A stretch of 64,000 nucleotides of DNA from Agrobacterium tumefaciens (GCA_025560025.1 CP048486.1:682001-746000); one strand, 5' to 3'; numbered from the stretch's first letter, positions 1 through 8,871 are shown. Numbers and translations are program-made. Notes: generated from the sequence alone by a model not told the origin.

Positions 1-2
1 TC

Positions 3-77
3 GGCCGCAACGAAATGTGCCCCTGCGGTTCGGGCAAGAAATACAAGCACTGCCACGGCGTTTACGAACAGGCTTAA
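3..77 (+). CDS. secA: SecA C-terminal end (partial, 5' end outside the window)
   Basis: The last 24 codons of a gene entering from the left. They encode the SEC-C zinc-binding tail with the pattern C-P-C-G-S-G-K-K-Y-K-H-C-H, which is the CxCx8CH ligand set at the end of the preprotein translocase ATPase SecA. In SecA this tail binds zinc and contacts SecB and phospholipids. The stop codon TAA is at 75-77 and a strong hairpin follows. Other proteins can carry a SEC-C motif, so the SecA assignment rests on the tail only, but its extreme C-terminal position and immediate termination fit SecA well. Confidence 0.85.
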   Translation, partial: GRNEMCPCGSGKKYKHCHGVYEQA

Positions 78-97
78 GCCCGGTCGACCAGAAATGA

Positions 98-131
98 AAA
101 ATCGCCCGTAACCCGCGTTACGGGCGATTTT
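98..131. terminator. Strong intrinsic terminator after secA
   Basis: A perfect 15-bp stem (98-112 with 117-131, arms AAAATCGCCCGTAAC and its complement) closes a four-base CCGC loop and runs into a T-rich tail. The A/T flanks make it usable in both directions. It lies 21 bases after the secA stop. Confidence 0.85.
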
Positions 132-222
132 GTTTGTGGCGGATCGTTGCCACCGATCGGGGTGTTGACTGGTATTCGCACTTTCCATATGGGAGCCGGA
201 TCATCTGCTGGAAACTGCCCCC

Positions 223-1116
223 ATGGCCCCTCGCGATCTCGCCGCCTATATTTTTCTCGCACTCGCGTGGGGTGTGTCTTTCCTGCTGCTTCTCCATGTT
301 GTGGCCGCCTTCGGCTGGATAGGCGCAGTCACACTTCGCTCGCTGATGACCGCCGTGGCCCTCTTTCTCATCGCGCTCGCGGCGCGCCGGAAGCTCACAT
401 TTTCTGCGGGCTGGCGGGCATTTGCAATTGTCGGCGCAACGACGGTCGCTGGGCAATTGATCGGCCTGTCCTACGCGACACCCCAGATCGGCACCGCAAT
501 GGCCGCCATTCTGGTCGCCACAATCCCACTTTTTTCCATGCTCATTTCGCAGATATGGGGGATCGAGCGGCTGACGCGACAGGGAATTGCGGGTCTCGTC
601 ATCGGATTTGCCGGCATTGTCCTGCTTGTCGGTTTTCCCGCCGTGCCCGTTACCACCGGCTTCATCATCGGCTGCGCCGCCGCTGTCGCCGCCTGCATCT
701 GCGCCGCCTATGGCAGTAATTATGCGAGCCTTCACCTGAAAGGGGTGGGCTCCTGGGAAATCACCATCGGCTCCTTCCTGACCGGCGGCCTGATGACCTT
801 CCCGCTTCTTCTCGCCGTACCCTTGCCCGGAACGCCGGGTCTTGTCGATTACGGATATCTTCTCATCCAGGCGGTCGTCATGAGCGGCCTCACCTACATC
901 ACCTATTTCCGGCTTGTCTCCTCCATCGGCGCGACCAAGGCGATCAGCGTGGAGTTCGCCGTAACTGTCGTCGCGGTGCTCGTCGGCGCCCTGGTGCTCG
1001 ATGAACCCCTATCGCTTCCCCAGCTGTTTGGCGCCGGCATCATCATACTGGGCTGCGCATTGGTACTTGATCTCCTGCCCGGCAGGAAAGCACCGCCCAC
1101 GCCATCGGGGGCATGA
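223..1116 (+). CDS. EamA/DMT-family membrane transporter
   Basis: A 297-residue inner-membrane protein with about ten hydrophobic helices arranged as two EamA repeats, the usual size and layout of drug/metabolite transporter exporters such as RhaT/YdcZ-like proteins. The first half contains the run AWGVSFLLL and a GxxIGLSYA-like stretch; the second half ends in a GALVLDEPLSLPQLFGAGIIILG segment typical of the family's last two helices. The substrate cannot be read from sequence. It stands alone after the secA terminator, and the downstream polysaccharide genes start about 80 bases later, so a link with them is possible but unproven. Confidence 0.85.
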   Translation: MAPRDLAAYIFLALAWGVSFLLLLHVVAAFGWIGAVTLRSLMTAVALFLIALAARRKLTFSAGWRAFAIVGATTVAGQLIGLSYATPQIGTAMAAILVATIPLFSMLISQIWGIERLTRQGIAGLVIGFAGIVLLVGFPAVPVTTGFIIGCAAAVAACICAAYGSNYASLHLKGVGSWEITIGSFLTGGLMTFPLLLAVPLPGTPGLVDYGYLLIQAVVMSGLTYITYFRLVSSIGATKAISVEFAVTVVAVLVGALVLDEPLSLPQLFGAGIIILGCALVLDLLPGRKAPPTPSGA

Positions 1117-1197
1117 AGGGTTTATTAGCGTTTTCCACTAATAGTCGTGCCGGTCGTAACAGATCACACGGGATCGCGTTTTCAACGCGAGGGAAAA

Positions 1198-2400
1198 ATG
1201 CAACCGGGCAATTCAGACTATGAGCATTATTGGGACCCGCTCAGGGCTCTCCTGATGCTGCTCGGCATTCCCTATCACGCCTCGCTGCTCTACAGCCACG
1301 CCCTGCCCTGGGACATCAAAGATTTCGAGACCAGCCCGTTCCTGAGCGCGCTTGGAGCGGCATTCGTGACGTTCCGCATGCCTGCGTTTTTTCTCGTCGC
1401 CGGGTATTTCTCGGTCATGGTCATCGGCAAAAAAGGCAGGATGCGCTGGCTCAAACAGCGCTTCCTGCGCCTTGGCATACCCTTCGTCGTGGCGGTGCTC
1501 CTGCTTGGGCCATCACAGCTTTTCATGCTCAAACTGTCGGAATTTGCCAAGGGCGACATCACTGCCGGCGAAATGATGCAGAACCTGCCGGATCTGTTGC
1601 AGCCGAGCGAGCAGTGGATCATGCATCTATGGTTCCTGCCTGCCCTTCTCGCCTATTCGGTGCTGCTTGCGGGCCTCTTGCATCTCCTGGAGCAACCACC
1701 GTTTGCAGATGCAAAAGACTGGCTCGACAGGGTGAAGGACCGATATCCGCGCCTGTTCTTCACCGCCCTCTGCGCCCTCCCCGTTCTGTGGGAATTGTTG
1801 GTTTATGGCTCCGACCTGCTTGCCGCGAAAAGCGAAAACAGCGTTTTTCTTCTTTATGAACGGGCCTCGGACCCCTATGCGCGCTATCTGCCATTCTTTT
1901 TAATCGGGGCTCTGCTGCGCCGTGACAGAAGCCTGTTTCACCGCTTTCGCCAGACCGGCATTCTCACGGGTATCGTCGCGTCCGGTTCCATCGCGACGGC
2001 GGTAACGCTGCGATTGCAAAACCCTTTTTCAAACTCGGCGCCACTGGTACTGGTTTCGGCGATTGCAGCCGTGACGACGAGCCGGCTCCTGATCGACCTT
2101 GCCTGCCGCTATTTTGACAGGCCCAGCCCGCTTGCCAAACGGATGACGGATGCCTCCTTCACCATCTATCTGCTTCATCATCCGCTGATTTATGCCTTCG
2201 GCACGCTTTTCATTCTAATTTCACTGCCGCCCGTCTTGGAATTCGCCGTCATCGTCGCGGCCACCACAGCAACGGCCTATATGCTGCACCAGGCGATACG
2301 GTGCAGTCCGCTTGCCCTCTTTCTTTTCAACGGCATCCGCAGGCCGCCGGTGGCAAACGATATTGGCACACAAGTCCCCGCCTCCCACACCCTTCGTTAA
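1198..2400 (+). CDS. Acyltransferase 3 family membrane protein (OpgC-like)
   Basis: A 400-residue polytopic membrane protein of the acyltransferase 3 family, which moves acyl groups such as acetyl or succinyl onto extracytoplasmic sugars. Near the N-terminus it has the family's RALLMLLGIPYHASLLYS segment and then RMPAFFLVAGYF, matching the catalytic-side helices of OpgC/MdoC-like proteins; ten or so further helices follow. I prefer the ATG at 1198 because GAGGGAAAA lies directly upstream; an in-frame GTG at 1147 would add 17 unconserved residues. A Wzx-like flippase and a GNAT acyltransferase follow, so it probably decorates a surface glycan. The substrate is an inference. Confidence 0.8.
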   Translation: MQPGNSDYEHYWDPLRALLMLLGIPYHASLLYSHALPWDIKDFETSPFLSALGAAFVTFRMPAFFLVAGYFSVMVIGKKGRMRWLKQRFLRLGIPFVVAVLLLGPSQLFMLKLSEFAKGDITAGEMMQNLPDLLQPSEQWIMHLWFLPALLAYSVLLAGLLHLLEQPPFADAKDWLDRVKDRYPRLFFTALCALPVLWELLVYGSDLLAAKSENSVFLLYERASDPYARYLPFFLIGALLRRDRSLFHRFRQTGILTGIVASGSIATAVTLRLQNPFSNSAPLVLVSAIAAVTTSRLLIDLACRYFDRPSPLAKRMTDASFTIYLLHHPLIYAFGTLFILISLPPVLEFAVIVAATTATAYMLHQAIRCSPLALFLFNGIRRPPVANDIGTQVPASHTLR

Positions 2401-2457
2401 TGATGAAGCCCTTATAATCGGGTTGCCCACTCAACTGGAAATGATGGCGTGTGGATC

Positions 2458-3873
2458 ATGGCTATCCTCAACACGGCGGAAAAAGCCCTACCCGCAGGCC
2501 TGCGTGCGAAACTCGCGCCGCTGGTAGCGAAAATCGCTGTCATTGTGTCCGGCGGAGATGATGTCTCCCGCGCCCAGCGCATGGCGCTGGTCGCTTTTGC
2601 GGTGCGCATCGTCAGTGCCGGTATTGCATTCATCTCCCAGATCATCCTCGCCCGCCTGATGGGCGAATTCGAATACGGCCTGTTCGCCTTCGTCTGGGTT
2701 CTGGTGATCCTGTTCGGCAATCTGTCCTGTCTTGGCTTCCACACCACCGTCATTCGCTTTTTGCCCGGCTATCGTCTGGAAGAGGCCCATGACAAGATCA
2801 TGGGGCTGACCTCGACGGCGCGCATCTTCGCCATGCTTTCGGCCAGCGCTCTGGCGCTTTTCGGCTTCATCTTCCTGTATTTCTTCGGCGAGCGGATCGC
2901 AGCCTATTACCTCATTCCCGTTGCGCTGGCGCTTTTCACCCTGCCAATGGTGGCGCTTGGGGACGTGCTGAACGGCACCGCACGCGCCAATGGCTGGGCC
3001 ATTTCCGCGCTCAGCCCCACCTATATCGTCCGTCCCGTGCTGATCCTGCTGTTCATGCTGGTGGCAATCGGCCTCGGCGCGGAAAAGACCGCAACGACGG
3101 CGATGCTGACGGCCCTTATGGCCACCTATGTGACCACGCTTTTCCATTTCGCCTTCATGAACCGAAGGCTCAACCGGCACTTCCGCAGCGTTACCCGCCA
3201 GGTGCATTTCCGCCACTGGTTGCGCTTCGCCTTTCCCGTCTTCCTGATCGATGGCATCGGCTTTCTGATGACCAATTCGGATGTGGTGATCGTCGGTCTT
3301 TATCTGCCGCCGGATCAGGTCGGTATCTATTTCGCCGCGGCAAAGACCATCGTGCTGATGCAATTCGTGTTTTTCTCAGTGCAGGCAGCGGCGGCGCCGC
3401 GCCTCGCCGCCCTGATTTCGGCAAATGACCGGCAGGGCCTGGCGGGCTTCGCCAGCCAGGCGGCGCGATGGGCTTTCTGGCCGTCGCTGGCCGTGGGCGG
3501 CGTCGTGCTTCTGGCGGGCCCTTTCCTGCTATCGCTGTTCGGTCCGGGCTTCGTCCAGGGTTACGAGTTGATGTTCTTCCTCTTTGCCGGCTTCCTTGCA
3601 AAAGCGTTGATCGGCCCCGGAGAAACGCTGTTGAATATGGCCGGCAAACAAAAATTGTGCGTGGCTCTTTATATTATTATCTTCGGTTGCAACATTCTGC
3701 TCAACATGGCGCTGATTCCGGTCTATGGTCTGAAAGGGGCCGCGGCGGCGGTCGCGATAGCCATGTGCATAGAAGCTGTGCTATTGCATATTGCCATTCG
3801 CCGTACACTCGGGATCGTCCTTTTTGCCTTCAACGATCCCCGGGCGGGTCAAGACACTGGGAAGGCGGTGTAA
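2458..3873 (+). CDS. Polysaccharide flippase, Wzx/MOP family
   Basis: About 471 residues with some 12-14 transmembrane helices, the size and pattern of MOP-superfamily polysaccharide flippases that move lipid-linked repeat units across the inner membrane. The stretch AQRMALVAFAVRIVSAGIAFISQIILARLMGEFEYGLFAFVW is the typical N-terminal polysaccharide-synthesis domain. The start is uncertain: ATG at 2458 is preferred, but an in-frame GTG at 2449 has about equal support because neither has a clear ribosome-binding site. It ends 8 bases before the next gene, so the two are probably one transcript. A second flippase occurs at 13624-15102. Confidence 0.85.
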   Translation: MAILNTAEKALPAGLRAKLAPLVAKIAVIVSGGDDVSRAQRMALVAFAVRIVSAGIAFISQIILARLMGEFEYGLFAFVWVLVILFGNLSCLGFHTTVIRFLPGYRLEEAHDKIMGLTSTARIFAMLSASALALFGFIFLYFFGERIAAYYLIPVALALFTLPMVALGDVLNGTARANGWAISALSPTYIVRPVLILLFMLVAIGLGAEKTATTAMLTALMATYVTTLFHFAFMNRRLNRHFRSVTRQVHFRHWLRFAFPVFLIDGIGFLMTNSDVVIVGLYLPPDQVGIYFAAAKTIVLMQFVFFSVQAAAAPRLAALISANDRQGLAGFASQAARWAFWPSLAVGGVVLLAGPFLLSLFGPGFVQGYELMFFLFAGFLAKALIGPGETLLNMAGKQKLCVALYIIIFGCNILLNMALIPVYGLKGAAAAVAIAMCIEAVLLHIAIRRTLGIVLFAFNDPRAGQDTGKAV

Positions 3874-3881
3874 CGATAAGC

Positions 3882-5153
3882 ATGTCCAGCGACCCAAAGA
3901 ATCCGGATTTTCAGGACCCGCGCATCGCTGCGCTGATGGCGTCTGCGGAGCGTGACCGCCCCGTTGCAGACAGCAGCCGGCGCGTGGGACGCGACGGCCG
4001 CGAATTCTGTATCTATCCGGGCCAGCTCGGTTATGAAATGCAGGAGGAACTCGACTTCCTGTCCAATCGCGTCATGGAAGCGAATGTCTTCTTCACCGGG
4101 CGGCTGCTTGCGCCCGCCATGCCGCGTATCGACGATAAGTCCGTGCGTTTCGCCCTCATTCGCGACGAAAACGGCGCCAGAAGCCGCATGCGTTTTCTGA
4201 TGCCCTTTACCGTCGAAAAGCCGGGCTTTTCCATCGGTCCTTCCATTATCCGCGTCTGGGCGAACCCCTTCGGTCCGCTCGGCACACCGCTGGTCGATAC
4301 CGAAGGCGCTGCGGAAACGCTCGACAATCTTTTCGACGCGCTCTCCGATCCGGAAATGCGCCTGCCGAATGTGCTCGTGCTGCCGGATGTGCGGCTTGAA
4401 GGGCCTTTCGCCAGCATGTTCAGGGCCATCGCCATCAGCCGCAACCTGCCATTGACCACGACAGGAAGTTATCAGCGGCCGGTTCTGGAAAGCCTTCTCG
4501 ACGGTGAGGCCTATCTGCGCAACTCGCTTGCGCCGCACCATATGCGGGAAATGCGCCGGCAGTGGCGACAACTCGAGCAACTCGGCACGCTATCCTATAC
4601 GGTTGCCCGTCAGCCGAAGGACATACGCTACCGCATGGAGGAATTCCTGGCGCTGGAGGCGAGCGGCTGGAAAGGCCGCAAACGCACCGCGCTGGTCAAT
4701 GATCGTTATCGCGCGGCCTTCGCCCGCGAGGCGATCACCAATCTGGCCGAAGCGGATGCGGTGCGCATTCACACCATCGATCTCAACGGCAGCGCGATTG
4801 CGTCCATGGTCGTCTTTTTGACGGCCGGCGAGGCCTATACGTGGAAAACCGCCTTTGACGAAAACTACGGGCAGTTCTCTCCCGGCAAGCTGCTGGTGCA
4901 GAAACTGACCGGCTGGCATCTGGACGACGCCAATATCATGCGCAGCGACAGCTGTGCGGTGCCCGACCATCCGATCATGAGCCGCTTCTGGCAACAGCGT
5001 CAGGAAATGGGCACGTTGGTCGTGGGGTTGACCCATAACAGCGACCGCGACGTGCGGCAGGTTTCCACGCAGGTGGACATGTATCGCAACACCCGGAACC
5101 TCGCCCGCAGCCTGCGGCAGAAGATCCTGTCCTTCGGACGCAAGGGCAATTAA
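3882..5153 (+). CDS. GNAT acyltransferase, BcsL/CelD type
   Basis: A 423-residue soluble protein. The C-terminal half has the Acetyltransf_6 (BcsL/CelD, FemAB-like) pattern: HMREMRRQWRQL, then a FLALEASGWKGR segment, then IASMVVFLTAGEAYTWKTAFDENYGQFSPGKLL. Such proteins are found in cellulose and exopolysaccharide loci and are thought to acylate or aminoacylate cell-envelope glycans. The open frame reaches back to 3468 inside the flippase gene, but the ATG at 3882, 8 bases after the flippase stop, is the sensible start. It closes the first polysaccharide group. The acyl donor and acceptor are unknown. Confidence 0.8.
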   Translation: MSSDPKNPDFQDPRIAALMASAERDRPVADSSRRVGRDGREFCIYPGQLGYEMQEELDFLSNRVMEANVFFTGRLLAPAMPRIDDKSVRFALIRDENGARSRMRFLMPFTVEKPGFSIGPSIIRVWANPFGPLGTPLVDTEGAAETLDNLFDALSDPEMRLPNVLVLPDVRLEGPFASMFRAIAISRNLPLTTTGSYQRPVLESLLDGEAYLRNSLAPHHMREMRRQWRQLEQLGTLSYTVARQPKDIRYRMEEFLALEASGWKGRKRTALVNDRYRAAFAREAITNLAEADAVRIHTIDLNGSAIASMVVFLTAGEAYTWKTAFDENYGQFSPGKLLVQKLTGWHLDDANIMRSDSCAVPDHPIMSRFWQQRQEMGTLVVGLTHNSDRDVRQVSTQVDMYRNTRNLARSLRQKILSFGRKGN

Positions 5154-5155
5154 AA

Positions 5156-5182
5156 CCGAAGGACGCGGATAGCGTCCTTCGG
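5156..5182. terminator. Shared terminator between convergent genes
   Basis: An 11-bp perfect stem (5156-5166 with 5172-5182) with a five-base loop lies between two converging genes. Read on the minus strand it is followed by TTTT, so it is the better terminator for the gene at 5207-5842. Confidence 0.65.
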
Positions 5183-5206
5183 TCGATGCTGCGGTATCAG
5201 ACCCGA

Positions 5207-5842
5207 TCAGCGTGAAGCGGTGCGGATCATCTTGCACAATTGCGTCAGGGCCGCATCGTAGCCGCCGCCCAGAATATCGATACAACGGCGGGCGAGCTTG
5301 ATCTGCTCGGTCCGTGACATGTCATTATAGGCCTGTATGGCATTGCGCATGCCACCGGGGGAAACCGTTCCCGGATTGCCGGGATTGGATGGATTGCCCG
5401 GGTTACCGGGATTTCCGGGGTTCGTGGATGAGCCGCCGATACCAACCCCGACCCCAAGGCCAAGACCGCTCGATCCACCCACATTGGCGCCGACATTGGC
5501 ATTGATGCCGCCTGAGCCGCCAACCGAGGCATTAACCCCCGCGTTGACACCGCTCGATCCGCCAACGGAAGCATTGACGTCCGCATTGACGCCGTTGCTG
5601 CCACCGACCGAAGCGTTGACATCCGCACCCAGCCCGCCGCCGCTCCTGCCGCCGACATCCGCACTTGCATTCACGCCGCTGCTGCCGCCAACGGAGGCGT
5701 CGACACCGAGCCCACCGCTGCCATTGCCGCCCACGCTGGCATTCACCCCATTCTCACCGCCAATCCCGATATCCAGCGCATGAGCGTTGACCGGCAGGAT
5801 GAGACAGGCAGACAATAATAAATTGCGAGAAAGCGCCCTCAT
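5207..5842 (-). CDS. Secreted glycine/asparagine-rich repeat protein
   Basis: A 211-residue exported protein of unknown function. The ATG at 5842 is chosen because GGAGGAAACT sits directly before it; an in-frame ATG 12 bases upstream would put that site inside the gene. A signal peptide ending near NAHA is followed by roughly 110 residues of degenerate tandem units built on VNASVGGSxG, then a collagen-like run of NPG/NPS triplets, then a 45-residue C-terminal region that is not repetitive (MRNAIQAYNDM to the end) with two cysteines. The repeats suggest an extended or beta-solenoid-like cell-surface or matrix protein. It lies beside a polysaccharide gene group, but no functional link is shown. 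Confidence 0.7.
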   Translation of the reverse strand: MRALSRNLLLSACLILPVNAHALDIGIGGENGVNASVGGNGSGGLGVDASVGGSSGVNASADVGGRSGGGLGADVNASVGGSNGVNADVNASVGGSSGVNAGVNASVGGSGGINANVGANVGGSSGLGLGVGVGIGGSSTNPGNPGNPGNPSNPGNPGTVSPGGMRNAIQAYNDMSRTEQIKLARRCIDILGGGYDAALTQLCKMIRTASR

Positions 5843-6104
5843 AGTTTCCTCCATATGAGTTAGGCCATTCCCGCCCCGCGTGGAAACTCCACCCGGACAT
5901 CATAATTCAATTAGCAATTGCGTATATTCTAATTTATTAGAGGTGCCTAATATTAGATTGCCGACGCAACTACAGGTGTATCGATGTGGGAAAGCGTAGA
6001 TATTGCGAGTAATATAGGGGACAAAATCTAAATCCGACGTAAGATCGTGCTAGATTATTTGCCGCTCACTGCTTCAAATCGATGAAGTAATTCAGGAAAC
6101 GAGA

Positions 6105-6944
6105 ATGCCACCGAAAGAACAAAAGAACCGCGGCACGTGCATCTTCTGCGGAAAATCGAACAACCGTTTAAGTAAAGAGCACATCTGGCCCAAATGGCTG
6201 CAGAACCATATCCCAGATCCCGGTCCATCGCGACATACAGTCAGTCAAGGGTTCATTATCGATGGGCAAATAGTCAATGTAATGGACAAAGGTCAACTCT
6301 ATCGACCGGGAACAATAATATCGCAACGACTTCGTGTAGTCTGCTTACCCTGCAACAACGGCTGGATGAGTAGACTGCAAAACCAAAACAAACCCATCAT
6401 TGAAGAGTTTATCAAAGGGCAATGGCCAAAACTGGATCTGCTTAGGCAACGTGATCTAGTTCGCTGGTGTTTGATGTTGGCTACGATGATGGACTTTGCC
6501 CACCCGCTCACTAGCGCTATCCCAGCGGAGCAAAGGCTTGCTCAGTCGACTGGCGTTATACCAGAGCAAACAATTGTCTGGATCGGAAAAATCGCAGGGG
6601 AGAAATGGCGTATAGGGTTCAATCATTTTGGCTTTGATCCGCACACGATTGCCTTTACGGCAAAAGATGCAGAGAATGTATTGAAGAATGGCCTATATAT
6701 GGCTCAGACAACTACCTTCGTCGTCGGCAGCCTACTAGCTGTAGTCTATACTTCAACCAAACCCAGGACAGTCGCGGCAGCACATCTGGGAAACGCTCAT
6801 TCACTAGCCATTGCTTGGCCTACTGGAACCACCATCAATGAGCCAAAACGAATACATAATGATGAGAGCGCGAATGCAGCTAGTCAAATTCTACTACCAC
6901 CTGAACAACGCCAAATAGTTCGACCGGCTTGGGTCACACTATAA
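6105..6944 (+). CDS. HNH-type nuclease-like protein, AT-rich and atypical
   Basis: A 279-residue protein with two zinc-ligand-like cysteine pairs: C12-x2-C15, and C79-x2-C82 in the context VCLPCNNGWMS. A KEHIWPKWL motif at residues 24-32 lies between them. This is the layout of a family of HNH-like proteins in which the His belongs to the metal-binding core; the rest, rich in Trp and helices, has no function I recognise. The gene is clearly richer in A+T than its neighbours and uses many codons rare here (ATA, CTA, AAA), and it lies just 5' of tRNA-Leu. Both points suggest horizontal transfer. Nuclease activity is inferred from the motif only. Confidence 0.6.
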   Translation: MPPKEQKNRGTCIFCGKSNNRLSKEHIWPKWLQNHIPDPGPSRHTVSQGFIIDGQIVNVMDKGQLYRPGTIISQRLRVVCLPCNNGWMSRLQNQNKPIIEEFIKGQWPKLDLLRQRDLVRWCLMLATMMDFAHPLTSAIPAEQRLAQSTGVIPEQTIVWIGKIAGEKWRIGFNHFGFDPHTIAFTAKDAENVLKNGLYMAQTTTFVVGSLLAVVYTSTKPRTVAAAHLGNAHSLAIAWPTGTTINEPKRIHNDESANAASQILLPPEQRQIVRPAWVTL

Positions 6945-7103
6945 ATGCCTACATTTTCGCGAGTTAAGGTTTTGAGTCTCAACTGCGCTGGTTCCAAAAA
7001 CAAGAGGAGACTGACAACGAAGGCCGTAAATGCCTCTAACTCAAAGCTTTGGGGTTGCACGCATGGCCTTGACCATGATAGACGCCGTGGCATTACCACC
7101 GTT

Positions 7104-7188
7104 GCCCCAATGGCGGAATTGGTAGACGCGCCGCACTCAAAATGCGGTTCCGAAAGGAGTGCTGGTTCGATCCCGGCTTGGGGTACCA
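7104..7188 (+). tRNA. tRNA-Leu (anticodon CAA)
   Basis: An 85-base class II tRNA. The acceptor arm GCCCCAA pairs with TTGGGGT, followed by discriminator A and an encoded CCA (7186-7188). The D-loop has GGTAGACG, the anticodon stem CCGCA/TGCGG encloses the loop CTCAAAA, giving anticodon CAA (codon UUG). A long variable arm follows, and the T-loop reads GGTTCGATCCC. A T-rich run and a 7-bp GC hairpin (7228-7246) lie just downstream and may end transcription. Confidence 0.95.
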
Positions 7189-7455
7189 CTTTCCAGAAAC
7201 AGCATTGATTTTCTTTTATTTTTGCCTCGGCCTTGCCGCAAGGCCGTTCGATTGCCCAATGGTCGCCGGCATCCTCACGAAACTTTGCTTACGCACCTCG
7301 TTTATTACCGGGCTTTCATTTGCCAGATGCAGCGGACTGGATTAGACGCATCCTGTGACACACGTTGAACTGGCGACTTAATTTCGCCATCACGCCCGCC
7401 TTTTTGAAAGCCCGTTCGGGATATCTGCTTCTTCGCGAAGTTTGGGGAAAACATC

Positions 7456-7971
7456 ATGGCCACTGCAACGACCGCCGACAACAGCCGCACGCTCGCCGCT
7501 CTTGGCGTCACGGCGGGAATGATCTTCACCGTGGGCTCCGCCCTCGGTTTCCAGCATATTGGCGGTTACACGCCCTGCGCCTTGTGCCTGTTGCAGCGCG
7601 ATCCCTATTATTATGCCATTCCGCTGGGCATATTGGCCGTTGCCACCAGCGTCTTCAAGCTGCCGGTTCAGATCACCCGGCTGCTGCTTGCCCTCATCGG
7701 CGTGGCGATGCTGATCGGCGCCGGGCTTGGCGTTTATCATGCCGGCGTGGAATGGGGTTTCTGGGAAGGCCCGATCACCTGCGCCACCGGCGCGCCGTCC
7801 ATCACCACCAATGCCGGCGATCTGCTGGGCAATCTGAACGCCATCAAGGCGCCTTCGTGCAACGATGCGGCACTTCGGGTACTCGGCCTTTCCTTCGCCG
7901 GCTGGAATGTCATCGCAAGCGTTGCACTTGCGGCAGTCGCCTTTTTTGGCGCGAGCCGTAAAAGCCGGTAA
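7456..7971 (+). CDS. dsbB: DsbB-family disulfide bond formation protein
   Basis: A 171-residue inner-membrane protein with four hydrophobic helices, the expected DsbB size. It keeps both periplasmic cysteine pairs: C41-A-L-C44 in the motif PCALCLLQRDPYY, which passes electrons to quinone, and C109 and C135 in the second loop, which reoxidise DsbA. DsbB thus renews the periplasmic oxidant for disulfide formation. It starts at ATG 7456 and appears monocistronic, converging on the HNH gene at 8002. The assignment to the DsbB family is firm; the identity of its DsbA partner is not visible here. Confidence 0.9.
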   Translation: MATATTADNSRTLAALGVTAGMIFTVGSALGFQHIGGYTPCALCLLQRDPYYYAIPLGILAVATSVFKLPVQITRLLLALIGVAMLIGAGLGVYHAGVEWGFWEGPITCATGAPSITTNAGDLLGNLNAIKAPSCNDAALRVLGLSFAGWNVIASVALAAVAFFGASRKSR

Positions 7972-8001
7972 GCGGGAAAACTCCCTTGCAGTCCTGAAGG
8001 A

Positions 8002-8559
8002 TCAGGGCTGCAGCTCGGTATCCCAGTAAAGATAGTCCATCCAGCTTTCGTGCAGATAATTGGGCGGGAACAGCCGCCCATTATTGTGCAAATCCTGAAC
8101 CGTGGGCTGGAAAGGCTTCTGCGCCGGGAACATGCCCGCCTGCTTGGGAAGCTTGCTGCCCTTTTTAAGGTTGCAGGGAGAGCACGCCGCAACGACATTG
8201 TGCCAGGTGGTTTCACCGCCATGCGCGCGTGGAACCACATGGTCGAAGGTCAGTTCGTCCCGCGTGCCGCAATACTGGCATTCGAACTTGTCCCGAAGGA
8301 AAACGTTGAAGCGCGTGAAGGCGGGGTTGCGGGTGGGCTGCACATAGGTCTTGAGGCTGACGACACTCGGCAGCCGCATGGAAAAGCTGGGGGACGACAC
8401 CGCGTGATCATATTCTGCAATGATGTTCACACGGTCTAGAAAGACGGCCTTGATCGCGTCCTGCCAGGACCATAACGACAAGGGATAATAACTCAGTGGC
8501 CTGTAGTCTGCGTTCAGAACGAGCGCCGGCAGGGCCTGTGGTGAAACTGCAATCGTCAA
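8002..8559 (-). CDS. HNH endonuclease
   Basis: A 185-residue protein with a complete HNH/zinc core: C94-Q-Y-C97, then DHVVPRAHGG at 106-115, N121 in the WHNVV segment, and A-C-S-P-C-N at 125-130. This order (CxxC, DHxxPRxxGG, N, CxxCN) is that of a conserved stand-alone HNH protein widespread in proteobacteria. The N-terminal region with LNADYRPLSYYPLSLWSWQDAIKAVFLDRV is also typical of that family. The physiological role is not established; DNA repair or a general nuclease role is a guess. Its upstream region faces a divergent small exported protein. Confidence 0.85.
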   Translation of the reverse strand: MTIAVSPQALPALVLNADYRPLSYYPLSLWSWQDAIKAVFLDRVNIIAEYDHAVSSPSFSMRLPSVVSLKTYVQPTRNPAFTRFNVFLRDKFECQYCGTRDELTFDHVVPRAHGGETTWHNVVAACSPCNLKKGSKLPKQAGMFPAQKPFQPTVQDLHNNGRLFPPNYLHESWMDYLYWDTELQP

Positions 8560-8871
8560 GGGCTTCTCCTGAGCGATTCGGCATCTGCACTTGTATATTA
8601 GGTCCGTTGTTACAGGATTGTGAAGCCTATAAATGCAGCGGAGAAGAGCTTAATTTTTCAGCGCTAAAAACGTCTTTTTTACGTTCTGGCGTCCACACGA
8701 CGGGTGGGGTTCCCCGCCGCCTTCCGCTGATGCGTGACGACGACACGGCGGCGATTCGGCTGCCGCCGGGCGCAAAATCAATTTCACGCACGAAAGGGCA
8801 TCGGTGGTATAATCATCGCGGCGAATGAGCGGGAAACGCTTCTGTCATTCCATGAAGGGAAGGAAACGGCC
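8560..8871. other. Divergent intergenic region
   Basis: 312 bases between the divergent HNH gene and a small exported-protein gene. It should hold promoters for both. I see an AT-rich middle with a TTTTTT run but no hairpin, repeat or operator that I can support. An in-frame extension of the rightward gene to 8734 lacks a ribosome-binding site and was not accepted. Confidence 0.5.

Noticed and set aside
118..735. A 205-codon leftward frame opposite the EamA gene
   Set aside because: It is antisense to a clear membrane-protein gene and its sequence is Arg/Cys/Gln-rich with no recognisable feature; GC-rich genomes give many such frames.
2488..3363. A 291-codon leftward frame under the flippase gene
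   Set aside because: The product is highly polar and His/Gln-rich, as expected from the reverse complement of a membrane-protein gene.
3468..3881. Upstream in-frame extension of the GNAT gene
   Set aside because: It lies inside the flippase gene and its residues look random; the ATG at 3882 just after the flippase stop is the natural start.
5207..5842. CRISPR array or tandem DNA repeat
   Set aside because: The repeats are codon-level repeats in a protein, vary in sequence and length and lack unique spacers. No CRISPR array was seen anywhere in the window.
7104..7188. tRNA-Leu as the attachment site of a large genomic island
   Set aside because: No integrase and no second copy of the tRNA 3' end were found in the window; only one atypical gene lies beside it, on the 5' side.
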